From contig NZ_JAOYTH010000003.1 in assembly GCF_025847205.1 (NCBI RefSeq), positions 62,001-126,000 of the forward strand: DNA of 64,000 bases, written 5' to 3'. Positions 9,062-18,869 of the stretch are shown in pieces (position 1 is the first letter of the stretch; every line of letters begins with the position of its first letter). The position numbers and the translations under genes are program-made. Below the pieces are notes generated by a model. It saw only the letters and a program-made list of their open reading frames with translations, was not told the origin of the DNA and ran no database searches. This stretch comes from Pararhizobium sp. YC-54. Its GTDB lineage: Bacteria; Pseudomonadota; Alphaproteobacteria; Rhizobiales; Rhizobiaceae.

Positions 9062-9928
9062 TCAGCTCTGCGCATCGCTATTGGTCATCACGGTGTAGAA
9101 TATCCATGAGAGCAACAGGATGATCAGGAAGTAGATGAGCGAAAGTGCTGCTGCCGGGCCGAGGTCGAACTGGCCGATGGCCGTCTTGACGAGATCGATC
9201 GACAGGAATGTGGTGGCGTTTCCGGGACCGCCGCCAGTAACGACGAAGGGCTCGGTATAGATCATGAAACTGTCCATGAAGCGCAGCAGGAAGGCGATCA
9301 AAAGCACGCGCTTCATCTTCGGCAGCTGGATGTAGCGGAACACCGACCAGCGCGACGCGCCATCGATCTTGGCTGCCTGGTAGTAGGCGTCCGGGATCGA
9401 GACGAGGCCTGCATAGCAAAGCAGCACGACAAGGCTCGTCCAGTGCCAGATGTCCATGACGATCAGGGTCACCCAGGCATCGAAGACATTGTTGACGTAG
9501 TTGTAGTTGATGCCGAGAGCTGCCAGCGTATAGCCGAGCAGGCCGATGTCGACGCGGCCGAACACCTGCCAGATGGTGCCCACGACATTCCACGGAATGA
9601 GCAGCGGCAGTGACATCAGGACGAGGCAGACGGGAACGCCGAGCCCTTTCTTCGGCATGTTGAGGGCGATCAGAATACCGAGCGGAATCTCGATCGCCAG
9701 GATAATGCCGGAGAAGATCAGGTTGCGTGTCAGCGCGTCCCAGAAGCGGTCCGAATGCAGGACGTCGGTGAACCAGTCGGTTCCCGCCCAAAAGAATTCA
9801 TTGTTGCCGAAAGTGTCCTGAACCGAATAGTTGACCACCGTCATCAGCGGGATGACCGCCGAGAAAGCGACCAGTATCAGCACCGGCAGGACCATGAACC
9901 AGGCCTTGTTGTTCCAGGTTTTTTCCAT
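9062..9928 (-). CDS. glpP: glycerol ABC transporter permease GlpP
   Basis: A 288-residue permease of the MalF type. An N-terminal helix (VLPVLILVAFSAVIPLM) is followed by a periplasmic segment and the core helices; the EAA loop is IPDAYYQAAKIDGASRWSVF. It forms the transmembrane heterodimer with GlpQ. The glpT stop is only two bases upstream of its start, so it is co-translated with the ATPase genes. Confidence 0.93.
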   Translation of the reverse strand: MEKTWNNKAWFMVLPVLILVAFSAVIPLMTVVNYSVQDTFGNNEFFWAGTDWFTDVLHSDRFWDALTRNLIFSGIILAIEIPLGILIALNMPKKGLGVPVCLVLMSLPLLIPWNVVGTIWQVFGRVDIGLLGYTLAALGINYNYVNNVFDAWVTLIVMDIWHWTSLVVLLCYAGLVSIPDAYYQAAKIDGASRWSVFRYIQLPKMKRVLLIAFLLRFMDSFMIYTEPFVVTGGGPGNATTFLSIDLVKTAIGQFDLGPAAALSLIYFLIILLLSWIFYTVMTNSDAQS

Positions 9929-9930
9929 AA

Positions 9931-11001
<1,071 letters not shown>

Positions 11002-11011
11002 GGTTTTCTCC

Positions 11012-12106
11012 TCACGCTCCCCGAACAGTCTGGCTACCGGTAGAGCCGCCGATCGCCCGTCCATCCGGCCCGAAGGCCATCAGATGGCGGGTATCGACGA
11101 AAAGCTCGATCGCCGTGTCCGGCTCGATGTCGTGAATGCCGTGCTCGAGCATGACCCAGCGCGAACCGGCGCAATCGACATGGATGAAACTTTCCGAGCC
11201 GGCGATTTCCGAAATGATGATGCGCGCCTTCAGCACAGCCGCCGTCTCGTGCGGGCGGGCAAGCGACAGATGGTGCGGATGAAAGGCGACCGTGTAGGGG
11301 CCATCAGCAATACCGGCCAGATGCGCCGGCACCGGCAGGACCGGGATGCCGTCCCGATCGAAGGTGTCGCCGGACTTCACGAGATCAATCGTGTTGAGCG
11401 GCGGATCGGCAAAAGTCTTGGCGGTGGCGATATCAGCCGGCTTGCGGTAGACCGAAATGGTCGGGCCGAACTGGCTGATGCGGCCCTGACTGAGCGTCGC
11501 CGTATTGCCGCCGAGAAGCAGCGCTTCCTGTGGTTCGGTGGTCGCATAGACGAAGATCGAGCCGGACGCCGCAAACAGTTTCGGCAATTCCTCGCGCAAC
11601 TCTTCGCGCAGCTTGTAGTCAAGGTTGGCGAGCGGCTCGTCGAGCAGCACCAGGCTGGCATTCTTGACGATGGCGCGCGCAAGCGCCGTGCGCTGCTGCT
11701 GGCCACCGGACAGGTTGAGCGGCGTGCGTTCCAGATAGGGCGTCAGCTTCATCAGCTCGGCCGCCTTGCGGACCTCGCGATCGATCGTTGCATGATCCTT
11801 GCCGGAAATGCGCATCGGCGAGGCGATGTTTTCATAGACCGTCATCGCCGGATAGTTGATGAACTGCTGATAGACCATGGCGACAGAGCGATCCTGCACG
11901 CGCACGCCGGTCACGTCCTTGCCATCGAACGTGATGGTACCGGTGGTCGGCTTGTCGAGGCCCGCCATCAGCCGCATCAGCGACGTCTTGCCGGACAGCG
12001 TCGGGCCCAGCAGCACGTTGAGCGAGCCCCGCTCGAGCACAAGATCGGTCGGGTGGACATGCGTATCCGCTCCGACAACCTTGGTTATGTTTTTCAGTTC
12101 AAGCAT
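11012..12106 (-). CDS. glpS: glycerol ABC transporter ATPase GlpS (no switch histidine)
   Basis: A 364-residue ATPase starting MLELKNITKV. Walker A is GPTLSGKTSLM, the signature LNLSGGQQQRTALARA is intact, and Walker B is LVLLDEPLANLD. The H-loop reads VYATTEPQEALL where the family has THD, so the switch histidine is replaced by Thr. The C-terminal part is the usual beta-rich regulatory domain. It lies 47 bases after glpD and just before glpT; the two probably act as a heterodimer energising GlpPQ. Confidence 0.92.
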   Translation of the reverse strand: MLELKNITKVVGADTHVHPTDLVLERGSLNVLLGPTLSGKTSLMRLMAGLDKPTTGTITFDGKDVTGVRVQDRSVAMVYQQFINYPAMTVYENIASPMRISGKDHATIDREVRKAAELMKLTPYLERTPLNLSGGQQQRTALARAIVKNASLVLLDEPLANLDYKLREELREELPKLFAASGSIFVYATTEPQEALLLGGNTATLSQGRISQFGPTISVYRKPADIATAKTFADPPLNTIDLVKSGDTFDRDGIPVLPVPAHLAGIADGPYTVAFHPHHLSLARPHETAAVLKARIIISEIAGSESFIHVDCAGSRWVMLEHGIHDIEPDTAIELFVDTRHLMAFGPDGRAIGGSTGSQTVRGA

Positions 12107-12153
12107 TCTCAGGCTTCCTCCCAGCCATCGGCAGCGCCATGCAGGCGCGGCCC

Positions 12154-13671
12154 TCAGGCAACGCTGCGGATAGTCTCCCGCATGTATTCTTCCAACCCGG
12201 CGGCTTCCGCCTGGGTCAATTTCAATCCGAGCTTGGTGCGGCGCCACAGCACATCCTCGGCATGCCGCGCCCATTCCTGGCCAATCAGCCACTGCACCTC
12301 GACCTCGTAGAGATCGGCACCGAAATGAGCCCCAAGGTCTTCCGCCTTGCCCGCATTTCCAAGCAGGCTTGCCGCCAGCGTACCGTAAAGCCGGATCAGG
12401 CGGCGCGCGTGGCGCTCAACCAGAAACGGATAGCGGCTCTTGAGTTTCGCAACTTCGGCGTCATAGGCGGTGGCCGGAAAATCGCCGCCCGGAAGCACGC
12501 TTTTCGCGGTCCAAGGATTGCCCTTGGCGCCGATCGCACCGGCGATCTTTTCCAGCGCATGCTCACTAAGCCGCCGGTAGGTCGTCAGCTTGCCGCCGAA
12601 GACATTGAGCAGCGGCGCCTCGCCGGCACCGCCATCGATTTTCAGCACGTAATCGCGCGTCGCTTCCTGCGCCTTCGAGGCGCCGTCGTCGAACAGCGGC
12701 CGCACACCGGAATAGGTCCAGACCACATCAGCGGGCGTGACGGGTTCGGAAAAATACTCGCTCGCCGCATTGCAGAGATAGCTGATCTCGCCGTCGGTGA
12801 TCTGGATGTTCTTCGGATCGCCGGTGAAATCATTGTCGGTCGTACCGATCAGCGTGAAATCATTCTCGTAAGGGATCGCGAAGATGATGCGGTTGTCCGG
12901 GTTCTGGAAGAAGTACGCCCGGCTATCGTCAAACTTCTTCTTCACGACGATATGGCTGCCCTGGACCAGACGGACATTGTGCACATTGTTCTTGCGGACG
13001 GCATTGGACAGGACCACGTCAACCCACGGGCCAGCTGCATTGACCAGCATGCGCGCCTTGAATGTGCTGACGGCGCCGGTCGCGCCATCCTCGACATCGA
13101 CGACCCACAGATTGCCCTGGCGCTCTGCCGAGATGACGCGGCTGCGGGTCATGATCCGGGCGCCCTTGAGCGCTGCGTCCTTCGCATTGAGAACCACGAG
13201 GCGGGCATCGTCGACCCAGCCGTCGGAATATTCAAAAGCCTTGGTGAACAGCGCCTTCAACGGCTTGGCAGCCGGATCGCGCCGCATGTCCAGTGTACGG
13301 GTGGCGGGCAAAAGCTTGCGGCCGCCGATATGATCGTAAAGGAAGAGGCCGAGCCGAATGAGCCAGGCCGGGCGGATGCCGCCCTTGTGGAACGGCAGGA
13401 CGAACCGCATCGGCCAGATGATATGCGGAGCCATGGCCCAGAGCACTTCGCGCTCCATCAGCGATTCACGCACCAGCCTGAACTCGTAATGTTCAAGATA
13501 GCGCAGTCCGCCATGAATGAGCTTGGTGGCGCGCGATGAGGTGCCGGAAGCGAAATCGTCCATTTCGGCCAGCGCAACCGAATATCCACGGCCAACAGCA
13601 TCCCTTGCGATGCCGCAGCCATTGATGCCGCCACCGATCACGAAAATGTCGAATACGTCCTGCGCAGGCAC
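12154..13671 (-). CDS. glpD: aerobic glycerol-3-phosphate dehydrogenase
   Basis: FAD-dependent, membrane-associated dehydrogenase oxidising glycerol-3-phosphate to dihydroxyacetone phosphate and feeding electrons to quinone. The N-terminal dinucleotide motif is VIGGGINGCGIARDA, followed by SRATKLIHGGLRYLE, both typical of GlpD; about 505 residues, normal length. I chose the GTG at 13671 because GGAGGGGAAGCA lies directly upstream; an ATG eight codons earlier (13695) lacks a ribosome site. It is downstream of glpR and is the first catabolic gene of the operon. No glycerol kinase gene lies in this window. Confidence 0.93.
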   Translation of the reverse strand: MPAQDVFDIFVIGGGINGCGIARDAVGRGYSVALAEMDDFASGTSSRATKLIHGGLRYLEHYEFRLVRESLMEREVLWAMAPHIIWPMRFVLPFHKGGIRPAWLIRLGLFLYDHIGGRKLLPATRTLDMRRDPAAKPLKALFTKAFEYSDGWVDDARLVVLNAKDAALKGARIMTRSRVISAERQGNLWVVDVEDGATGAVSTFKARMLVNAAGPWVDVVLSNAVRKNNVHNVRLVQGSHIVVKKKFDDSRAYFFQNPDNRIIFAIPYENDFTLIGTTDNDFTGDPKNIQITDGEISYLCNAASEYFSEPVTPADVVWTYSGVRPLFDDGASKAQEATRDYVLKIDGGAGEAPLLNVFGGKLTTYRRLSEHALEKIAGAIGAKGNPWTAKSVLPGGDFPATAYDAEVAKLKSRYPFLVERHARRLIRLYGTLAASLLGNAGKAEDLGAHFGADLYEVEVQWLIGQEWARHAEDVLWRRTKLGLKLTQAEAAGLEEYMRETIRSVA

Positions 13672-13714
13672 TGCTTCCCCTCCCACATTTCGCATTGCAC
13701 AATTTTGAGCATAT

Positions 13715-13764
13715 GCGAAAGTGAAAGTAATTAAAGCGAAAATATTACGAATGTCAAACGAATG
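13715..13764 (-). promoter_or_regulatory. candidate GlpR operator array upstream of glpD
   Basis: The glpR-glpD gap carries GCGAAAG (13715), GCGAAAA (13736) and two direct ACGAATG copies (13747 and 13758) in an AT-rich context. DeoR-family GlpR proteins recognise TTTCG/CGAAA-type repeats, and similar elements lie in front of glpR. This suggests a second operator/promoter for glpD and the transport genes. Confidence 0.45.
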
Positions 13765-13799
13765 TTTATAGAAACAAGCGGCCGCCAAAATCCGCGATT

Positions 13800-14564
13800 T
13801 CAGCGCGCGGTCTCGATCAGCCGGACATCCTGCTCCTGGCAGATATTCCGGACGTTTTCGATCGGGCAGATATCGGTAATGAAGGTGTGGACCTGGGTGA
13901 TATGGCCGATCCTGACCGGCGCCGTGCGTTCGAACTTGGTTGAATCGGACACGAGAATGACATGGCGGGCATTGGCGATGATCGCCTGCGCCACTTTCAC
14001 TTCGCGGTAATCGAAATCGAGAAGCGCGCCATCGTGGTCGATTGCCGACGCTCCGATAACGGCATAATCCACCTTGAACTGGCGGATGAAATCGACCGCC
14101 GCCTCGCCGACGATGCCGCCATCGGCACCGCGCACGACGCCGCCGGCGATCACCACCTCAATTGAGGGGAAAACCCGCAAACGGTTGGCAACGTTGATGT
14201 TGTTGGTAATGACCATCAATTCCGTATGGTCGAGCAGCGCCTCGCCGACGGCCTCGGTGGTCGTGCCGATATTGATGAACAGCGAGGAATTGTTGGGGAT
14301 CATCGCGGCTGCCGCCTGGCCGATCGCCTGTTTTTCAAGTGCCGCGATCGAACGGCGCGCCTCGTATTTCACATTCTCGTTGCCGCGCGGAAAAATCGCC
14401 CCGCCATGAATGCGTGTCAGCACCCGGCCGTCGCACAAATCGTTCAGATCCTTGCGGATCGTCTGCGGCGTCACCGAAAAACGCGCGGCGAGTTCATCGA
14501 CGAGAACCCGGCCTTCCGTCTTGGCGAGCTCAAGGATTTCCGACTGGCGTCCCGTCAGATACAT
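13800..14564 (-). CDS. glpR: DeoR-family glycerol regulator GlpR
   Basis: A 254-residue repressor. Residues 1-60 form a DeoR helix-turn-helix (ELAARFSVTPQTIRKDLNDL, then IHGGAI), and the rest is the sugar-phosphate-sensing domain (NIGTTTEAVGEAL). In the family, glycerol-3-phosphate relieves repression. ATG 14564 (MYLTGRQ) is preceded by GGGAGGG at good spacing; an in-frame ATG 12 codons earlier is less well placed. It heads the glycerol operon and is divergent from an SDR gene. Confidence 0.92.
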   Translation of the reverse strand: MYLTGRQSEILELAKTEGRVLVDELAARFSVTPQTIRKDLNDLCDGRVLTRIHGGAIFPRGNENVKYEARRSIAALEKQAIGQAAAAMIPNNSSLFINIGTTTEAVGEALLDHTELMVITNNINVANRLRVFPSIEVVIAGGVVRGADGGIVGEAAVDFIRQFKVDYAVIGASAIDHDGALLDFDYREVKVAQAIIANARHVILVSDSTKFERTAPVRIGHITQVHTFITDICPIENVRNICQEQDVRLIETAR

Positions 14565-14584
14565 GAATTTTCCCTCCCCCTCGT

Positions 14585-14617
14585 TTTCGTTTTCTTTCAT
14601 AATATGCAAAAACGAAA
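14585..14617 (-). promoter_or_regulatory. candidate GlpR operator upstream of glpR
   Basis: Inverted repeat TTTCGTTTT (14585-14593) and AAAACGAAA (14609-14617), 15 bases apart, lies 21 bases upstream of the glpR start. A further CGTTTT repeat extends it. The position fits autorepression of the operon and possibly control of the divergent SDR gene. Confidence 0.55.
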
Positions 14618-14729
14618 GCAGCGCAATTTCATAAACGCGGCGAGTCTTCGAAAATGAACTCGCAAGAGCATGCCGCGTTGCAATTCCGGTCATGATGCGA
14701 CAGCCTGTCCGTCGCGGGAGGTATTCACC

Positions 14730-15500
14730 ATGTTTCATCCATCGCTGTTCAAGGGTTTGAATGTCGTCGTGACCGGCGCCGGTCGCGGCATCGGCCAGGA
14801 GGTCGCGCGCCAGTTTCTCGATTGCGGCGCAACCGTCTATCTGCACGGCGGGCGCGTCGCACGCGAGCCACTGCCCGATTTTCTCGATGCCGCGCTGACC
14901 GAAGGCCGGGCGTTCCTCTCCTATGCCGATTTCTCCACTGCCGGCGGCGTTGAGATGCTGGCGACCAGCATCGCGTCTCGTTTCCAGACGATCGACATTC
15001 TCATCAACAATGCCGGAACGATGGTCGGCCGGTTTCTCGCCGGTGAGCTGACGGATACGCAATATGAGACAGTGGTGCAGCTGAACCAGACCTCCGTGGT
15101 GCAGACCACCCGCGCACTCCTGCCGCTTCTGCGCCGCGGTACGCATCCGGCAATCGTCAACACCGTGTCGATCTCAGCCCTCACCGGTGGCAGTGCCGGG
15201 TCGGCGGTCTATTCGGCCACCAAGGCCTTCGTCTCCACCTATTCCAAGGCGCTTGCCCGCGAACTGGCGCCGGAGGGCATCCGCGTCAACTGCGTTTCGC
15301 CAGGCACCATCACGACCGATTTCCACGAACGCTACTCATCCGCCGAAAAACTCGAAGCAACCCGCAAGACGATCCCGTTGCAACGGCTCGGCACCGCGGA
15401 GGATTGCGCGCCCGCCTATTTGTTCCTCGCCTCAAACGCGCTCTCGGGCTACATCACCGGCCAGGTGCTGGAAGTGAACGGCGGGCAATTGATCTGCTGA
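14730..15500 (+). CDS. short-chain dehydrogenase/reductase
   Basis: A 256-residue classical SDR. TGAGRGIGQEVA binds the cofactor, NNAG is present, and YSATKAF holds the catalytic Tyr and Lys with VSIS upstream supplying Ser. A C-terminal GYITGQVLEVNGG is typical. ATG 14730 follows GGGAGG. It is divergent from glpR, so it could take part in polyol metabolism, but substrate specificity cannot be read from sequence. The LysR gene starts 33 bases downstream. Confidence 0.9.
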   Translation: MFHPSLFKGLNVVVTGAGRGIGQEVARQFLDCGATVYLHGGRVAREPLPDFLDAALTEGRAFLSYADFSTAGGVEMLATSIASRFQTIDILINNAGTMVGRFLAGELTDTQYETVVQLNQTSVVQTTRALLPLLRRGTHPAIVNTVSISALTGGSAGSAVYSATKAFVSTYSKALARELAPEGIRVNCVSPGTITTDFHERYSSAEKLEATRKTIPLQRLGTAEDCAPAYLFLASNALSGYITGQVLEVNGGQLIC

Positions 15501-15533
15501 AAACAGACAGGCGGCATTCGGGAGGGCTGGGGC

Positions 15534-16430
15534 GTGATCGACAAGCTGGAATTCTTCATCGCGCTTGCCCAGGAGCGGCATTTCGGCCGCGCCGCAGAAC
15601 TCTGCGGCATCACCCAGCCAACGCTTTCGGCCGCCATCAAACAATTGGAAGATCAGCTCGGCGTCATGCTGGTCAATCGCGGCTCGCGGTACCAGAGCCT
15701 GACACCGGAAGGGCAGCGCGTGCTGGAATGGGCGCGCCGGATCGTCGGCGATACGCGCACCATGCATGAGGAAATGCGCGCCGCCCGGCGCGGGCTTGTC
15801 GGCCATATCCGGCTGGCCGCCGTGCCAACAACGCTCGCCATGGTGCCGCGCATTACCGGACCCTTTCAGGAGAAACATCCGGAGGTGACGTTCTCTGTCC
15901 TTTCCACCACATCGCTGAAAATTCTCGGGCTCCTGGAAAATCTCGAGATCGACGCCGGTCTTACCTACCTCGAAAACGAACCGCTCGGGCGGGTCACCAG
16001 CGTGCCGCTGCAGGTGGAGCGCTATCATCTCGTCACCGCAGCCGGCACGCCGCTATCGGATCGCGAAACTGTGACCTGGAAGGAAGTCGGTGGTATTCGG
16101 CTTTGTCTATTGACCGCCGACATGCAGAACCGGCGCATCATCAACCAGCATTTCGCGGAGGCCGGGGTAACTGTGTCGCCGACGCTCGAATCCAACTCGA
16201 TGATCGTGCTTTTTTCGCATGTACGCACCGGCCACTGGGCCAGCATCATGCCCTATAACGTCGGGAAATCATTCGGTTTTCACGACGACATTCGGCTAAT
16301 CCCGATCGTTGAGCCCGACGCGCAGCACACGGTCGGTCTCGTCGCCACCCATCGAGAACCCTTCACCCCGCTCGTCTCGGCCCTTTTGCACGAGGCACGC
16401 ATTCTGGCCGAGGCTCAAACGTTTCGATAG
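15534..16430 (+). CDS. fdsR: LysR-family regulator of the formate dehydrogenase operon
   Basis: A 298-residue LysR protein with a GTG start behind GGGAGGG. Residues 1-60 form the winged helix (FGRAAELCGITQPTLSAAI); residues 90-298 are the effector-binding domain. It lies directly upstream and on the same strand as fdsG, a common arrangement for FdsR-type activators. A dyad (ATAG-N7-CTAT) overlaps its stop codon and is the likely operator. The name fdsR is inferred from position. Confidence 0.85.
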   Translation: MIDKLEFFIALAQERHFGRAAELCGITQPTLSAAIKQLEDQLGVMLVNRGSRYQSLTPEGQRVLEWARRIVGDTRTMHEEMRAARRGLVGHIRLAAVPTTLAMVPRITGPFQEKHPEVTFSVLSTTSLKILGLLENLEIDAGLTYLENEPLGRVTSVPLQVERYHLVTAAGTPLSDRETVTWKEVGGIRLCLLTADMQNRRIINQHFAEAGVTVSPTLESNSMIVLFSHVRTGHWASIMPYNVGKSFGFHDDIRLIPIVEPDAQHTVGLVATHREPFTPLVSALLHEARILAEAQTFR

Positions 16431-16443
16431 AAAAACTCTATCG
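16425..16443 (+). promoter_or_regulatory. candidate LysR operator CGATAG-N7-CTATCG
   Basis: CGATAGAAAAACTCTATCG is a perfect 6-bp dyad with a 7-base centre, containing ATAG-N7-CTAT and the T-N11-A pattern of LysR-type sites. It overlaps the end of the regulator gene and lies about 170 bases upstream of fdsG. Confidence 0.5.
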
Positions 16444-16611
16444 CTTAACGGAACATGCGTATTGACCCCTCCCCGGCCGACTGCAAAGCTGATCGGAGGC
16501 GTATTGGCGCTTTGCCCTGACCGGCCGGATGTTCTTGGAGGAACGGCGGCCAATCGGTCTCAGGCAAAGCCCCGCCACGCAAAATCCGCTTCAGTTCGGG
16601 AGGTCTGAACG

Positions 16612-17091
16612 TTGAACCTGCATGTATCAAGCCGGGATATCGGCGAACGGACGCTGGATATTGTCAGCGGAATGAAGTCGCTCGAAGGGCCGCTCCTGCC
16701 GATTCTGCACGAGATTCAGGCCGAGTTCGGCTACGTGCCGCAGGAATGCCTGCCGATCATCGCCCGCGAACTCAACCTGTCGCGCGCCGAAGTGCATGGC
16801 GTCGTCACCTTCTATCATGATTATCGCGACCACCCGGCAGGCCGGCACGTGTTGAAGCTCTGTCGTGCCGAGGCCTGCCAGTCGATGGGCGGTGACCAGC
16901 TGGCAGAACGGGTGAAGGCCCTTCTCGGCATCGATTTCCACCAGACGACGCTCGATGGGGCCGTGACGCTGGAACCCGTCTATTGTCTCGGGCTCTGTTC
17001 CGCCGCACCCGCCGCGATGCTCGACGGCGAGGTGCACGGGAGGCTTGATGCGGATACGGTGAATGACCTCGTTGCGGAGGTGCGCGCATGA
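16612..17091 (+). CDS. fdsG: NAD-dependent formate dehydrogenase gamma subunit
   Basis: A 159-residue NuoE-like subunit with one [2Fe-2S] cluster: LCRAEACQSMGG and YCLGLCSAAPA provide the four Cys. It passes electrons between the FdsA clusters and FdsB flavin in the soluble Mo formate dehydrogenase. The start is TTG at 16612 with GGGAGG eight bases upstream. The stop overlaps the fdsB start (ATGA), so the two are translationally coupled. Confidence 0.93.
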   Translation: MNLHVSSRDIGERTLDIVSGMKSLEGPLLPILHEIQAEFGYVPQECLPIIARELNLSRAEVHGVVTFYHDYRDHPAGRHVLKLCRAEACQSMGGDQLAERVKALLGIDFHQTTLDGAVTLEPVYCLGLCSAAPAAMLDGEVHGRLDADTVNDLVAEVRA

Positions 17092-18644
17092 CCGTCAGGA
17101 TTTTCGTTCCCAGAGATGCAGCAGCCCTTGCGCTCGGCGCCAAACGCGTCGCCAAGGCGCTCGCCGCCGAAATCGAAGCGCGCGGCATCGACGCCAGGAT
17201 CGTGCGCAACGGCTCGCGTGGGCTGCACTGGCTGGAGCCGATGGTCGAGGTCGAGACGGCCCAAGGCCGTATCGCCTATGGTCCGGTCAAGGCATCCGAT
17301 GTCGCCTCCCTGCTGGACGCTGGTCTTACGACAGGCGGCAACCACGCGCTCTATCTCGGGAAAACCGAGGAACTGCCGTTCCTGAAAAGCCAGACGCGGC
17401 TGACCTTTGCCCGCTGCGGCATCGTCGATCCGCTGTCACTTAGCGATTACCGGGCCCATGACGGTCTGAAAGGCCTGGAACGGGCCGTGACCCTCGCACC
17501 GGCCGATATCGTCGCCCATGTGACGGAGAGCGGCCTTCGCGGCCGTGGCGGCGCCGGTTTCCCGACCGGCATCAAATGGAAGACGGTGCTCGACACGCCG
17601 GGTGCACGCAAATACATCGTCTGCAACGCCGACGAGGGTGACAGCGGCACGTTTGCCGACCGGATGATCATGGAGGGCGACCCCTTCGTGCTGATCGAGG
17701 GCATGGCGATCGCCGGCGTCGCGACCGGCGCTACCAAGGGCTTCGTCTATATCCGCTCGGAATATCCGCATGCCATTGCGACGATGACTGAGGCCGTCGA
17801 GATCGCCCACAAGGCGGGCGTGCTCGGAACCTCCGTGCTCGGTTCGGCGCATGCCTTCGACATCGAGATCCGCACCGGCGCCGGCGCCTATGTCTGCGGC
17901 GAGGAAACGGCACTCCTGAACTCGCTTGAAGGCAAGCGCGGCATCGTGCGGGCCAAGCCGCCGCTGCCGGCCCACAAGGGCCTGTTCGACTGTCCGACCG
18001 TGATCAATAACGTCATCTCGCTCGCCTCGGTGCCGATCATCATGGACAAGGGCCCGGCCTACTATAAAGACTTCGGCATGGGCCGCTCGCGCGGCACGAT
18101 CCCGATCCAGATCGCCGGCAATGTCAGGCATCGCGGCCTCTATGAAGCCGCCTTCGGCCTGACGCTGGGTGAGATCGTCGACGACATCGGCGGCGGCACG
18201 GCATCGGGACGCCCGGTCAAGGCCGTCCAGGTCGGCGGCCCGCTCGGCGCCTACTTTCCGCGCGCTCTGTTCGATACGCCGTTCGACTACGAAGCCTTCG
18301 CGGCAAAAGACGGACTGATCGGCCATGCCGGCATCGTCGTTTTCGACGACACCGCCGACATGCTGAAGCAGGCCCGTTTTGCCATGGAGTTCTGCGCCAT
18401 CGAAAGCTGCGGCAAGTGCACGCCCTGCCGCATCGGCTCGACGCGCGGCGTCGAGGTGGCCGACAAGATTGCACAGGGCATCGAGCCGGAAAAGAACCGC
18501 GAACTGCTGGCCGACCTCTGCAACACGATGAAATTCGGCTCGCTCTGCGCGCTCGGCGGCTTCACGCCCTATCCCGTGACGAGCGCGATGACCCATTTCC
18601 CGGACGATTTTTCGCGGGCTCCATTGGTGGAGGCGGCGGAATGA
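17088..18644 (+). CDS. fdsB: NAD-dependent formate dehydrogenase beta subunit
   Basis: A 518-residue NuoF-like subunit that carries FMN and reduces NAD+. An N-terminal thioredoxin-like stretch (about 1-110) precedes the flavin/NADH motifs GRGGAGFPTGIKW and CNADEGDSGTFADRM; the [4Fe-4S] ligands are ESCGKCTPCRIG and LCALGG near the C-terminus. It overlaps fdsG by four bases. The downstream gap to fdsA is 225 bases and filled by two inverted mosaic repeats. Confidence 0.95.
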   Translation: MTVRIFVPRDAAALALGAKRVAKALAAEIEARGIDARIVRNGSRGLHWLEPMVEVETAQGRIAYGPVKASDVASLLDAGLTTGGNHALYLGKTEELPFLKSQTRLTFARCGIVDPLSLSDYRAHDGLKGLERAVTLAPADIVAHVTESGLRGRGGAGFPTGIKWKTVLDTPGARKYIVCNADEGDSGTFADRMIMEGDPFVLIEGMAIAGVATGATKGFVYIRSEYPHAIATMTEAVEIAHKAGVLGTSVLGSAHAFDIEIRTGAGAYVCGEETALLNSLEGKRGIVRAKPPLPAHKGLFDCPTVINNVISLASVPIIMDKGPAYYKDFGMGRSRGTIPIQIAGNVRHRGLYEAAFGLTLGEIVDDIGGGTASGRPVKAVQVGGPLGAYFPRALFDTPFDYEAFAAKDGLIGHAGIVVFDDTADMLKQARFAMEFCAIESCGKCTPCRIGSTRGVEVADKIAQGIEPEKNRELLADLCNTMKFGSLCALGGFTPYPVTSAMTHFPDDFSRAPLVEAAE

Positions 18645-18651
18645 GAGCTCG

Positions 18652-18706
18652 TGGCTTCACCCCCCTCTGTCACTTCGTGACATCTCCCCCTCAAGGGGGG
18701 AGATTG
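18652..18706 (+). repeat. intergenic mosaic element A, copy 1
   Basis: Reads GGCTTCACCCCCCTCTGT, then a small hairpin around CACTTCGTG, then the palindrome ATCTCCCCCTCAAGGGGGGA. The same unit recurs inverted at 18771-18825 and direct at 21770-21828. Such palindromic mosaics are known from rhizobial intergenic regions (RIME-type elements); I cannot name the exact class. Confidence 0.8.
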
Positions 18707-18770
18707 GTCTTTTCCCTTTCTTCTTTCCGCGCAGGCAAGCCCGCCGTTGAACTGCGAACCTGGCCGCGTG

Positions 18771-18825
18771 TGATCTCCCCCCTTGAGGGGGAGATGCCCG
18801 TCAGGGCAGAGGGGGGTAAAGCCTC
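18771..18825 (-). repeat. intergenic mosaic element A, copy 2 (inverted)
   Basis: Inverted relative to copy 1: GATCTCCCCCCTTGAGGGGG, then a hairpin around GCCCGTCAGGGC, then AGAGGGGGGTAAAGCC. With copy 1 it forms a large potential cruciform around a 64-base unique centre between fdsB and fdsA. Confidence 0.8.
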
Positions 18826-18869
18826 CACACGTCTCATCGTTTCCAAGACATCCGCACAGGAGGCCGCCC

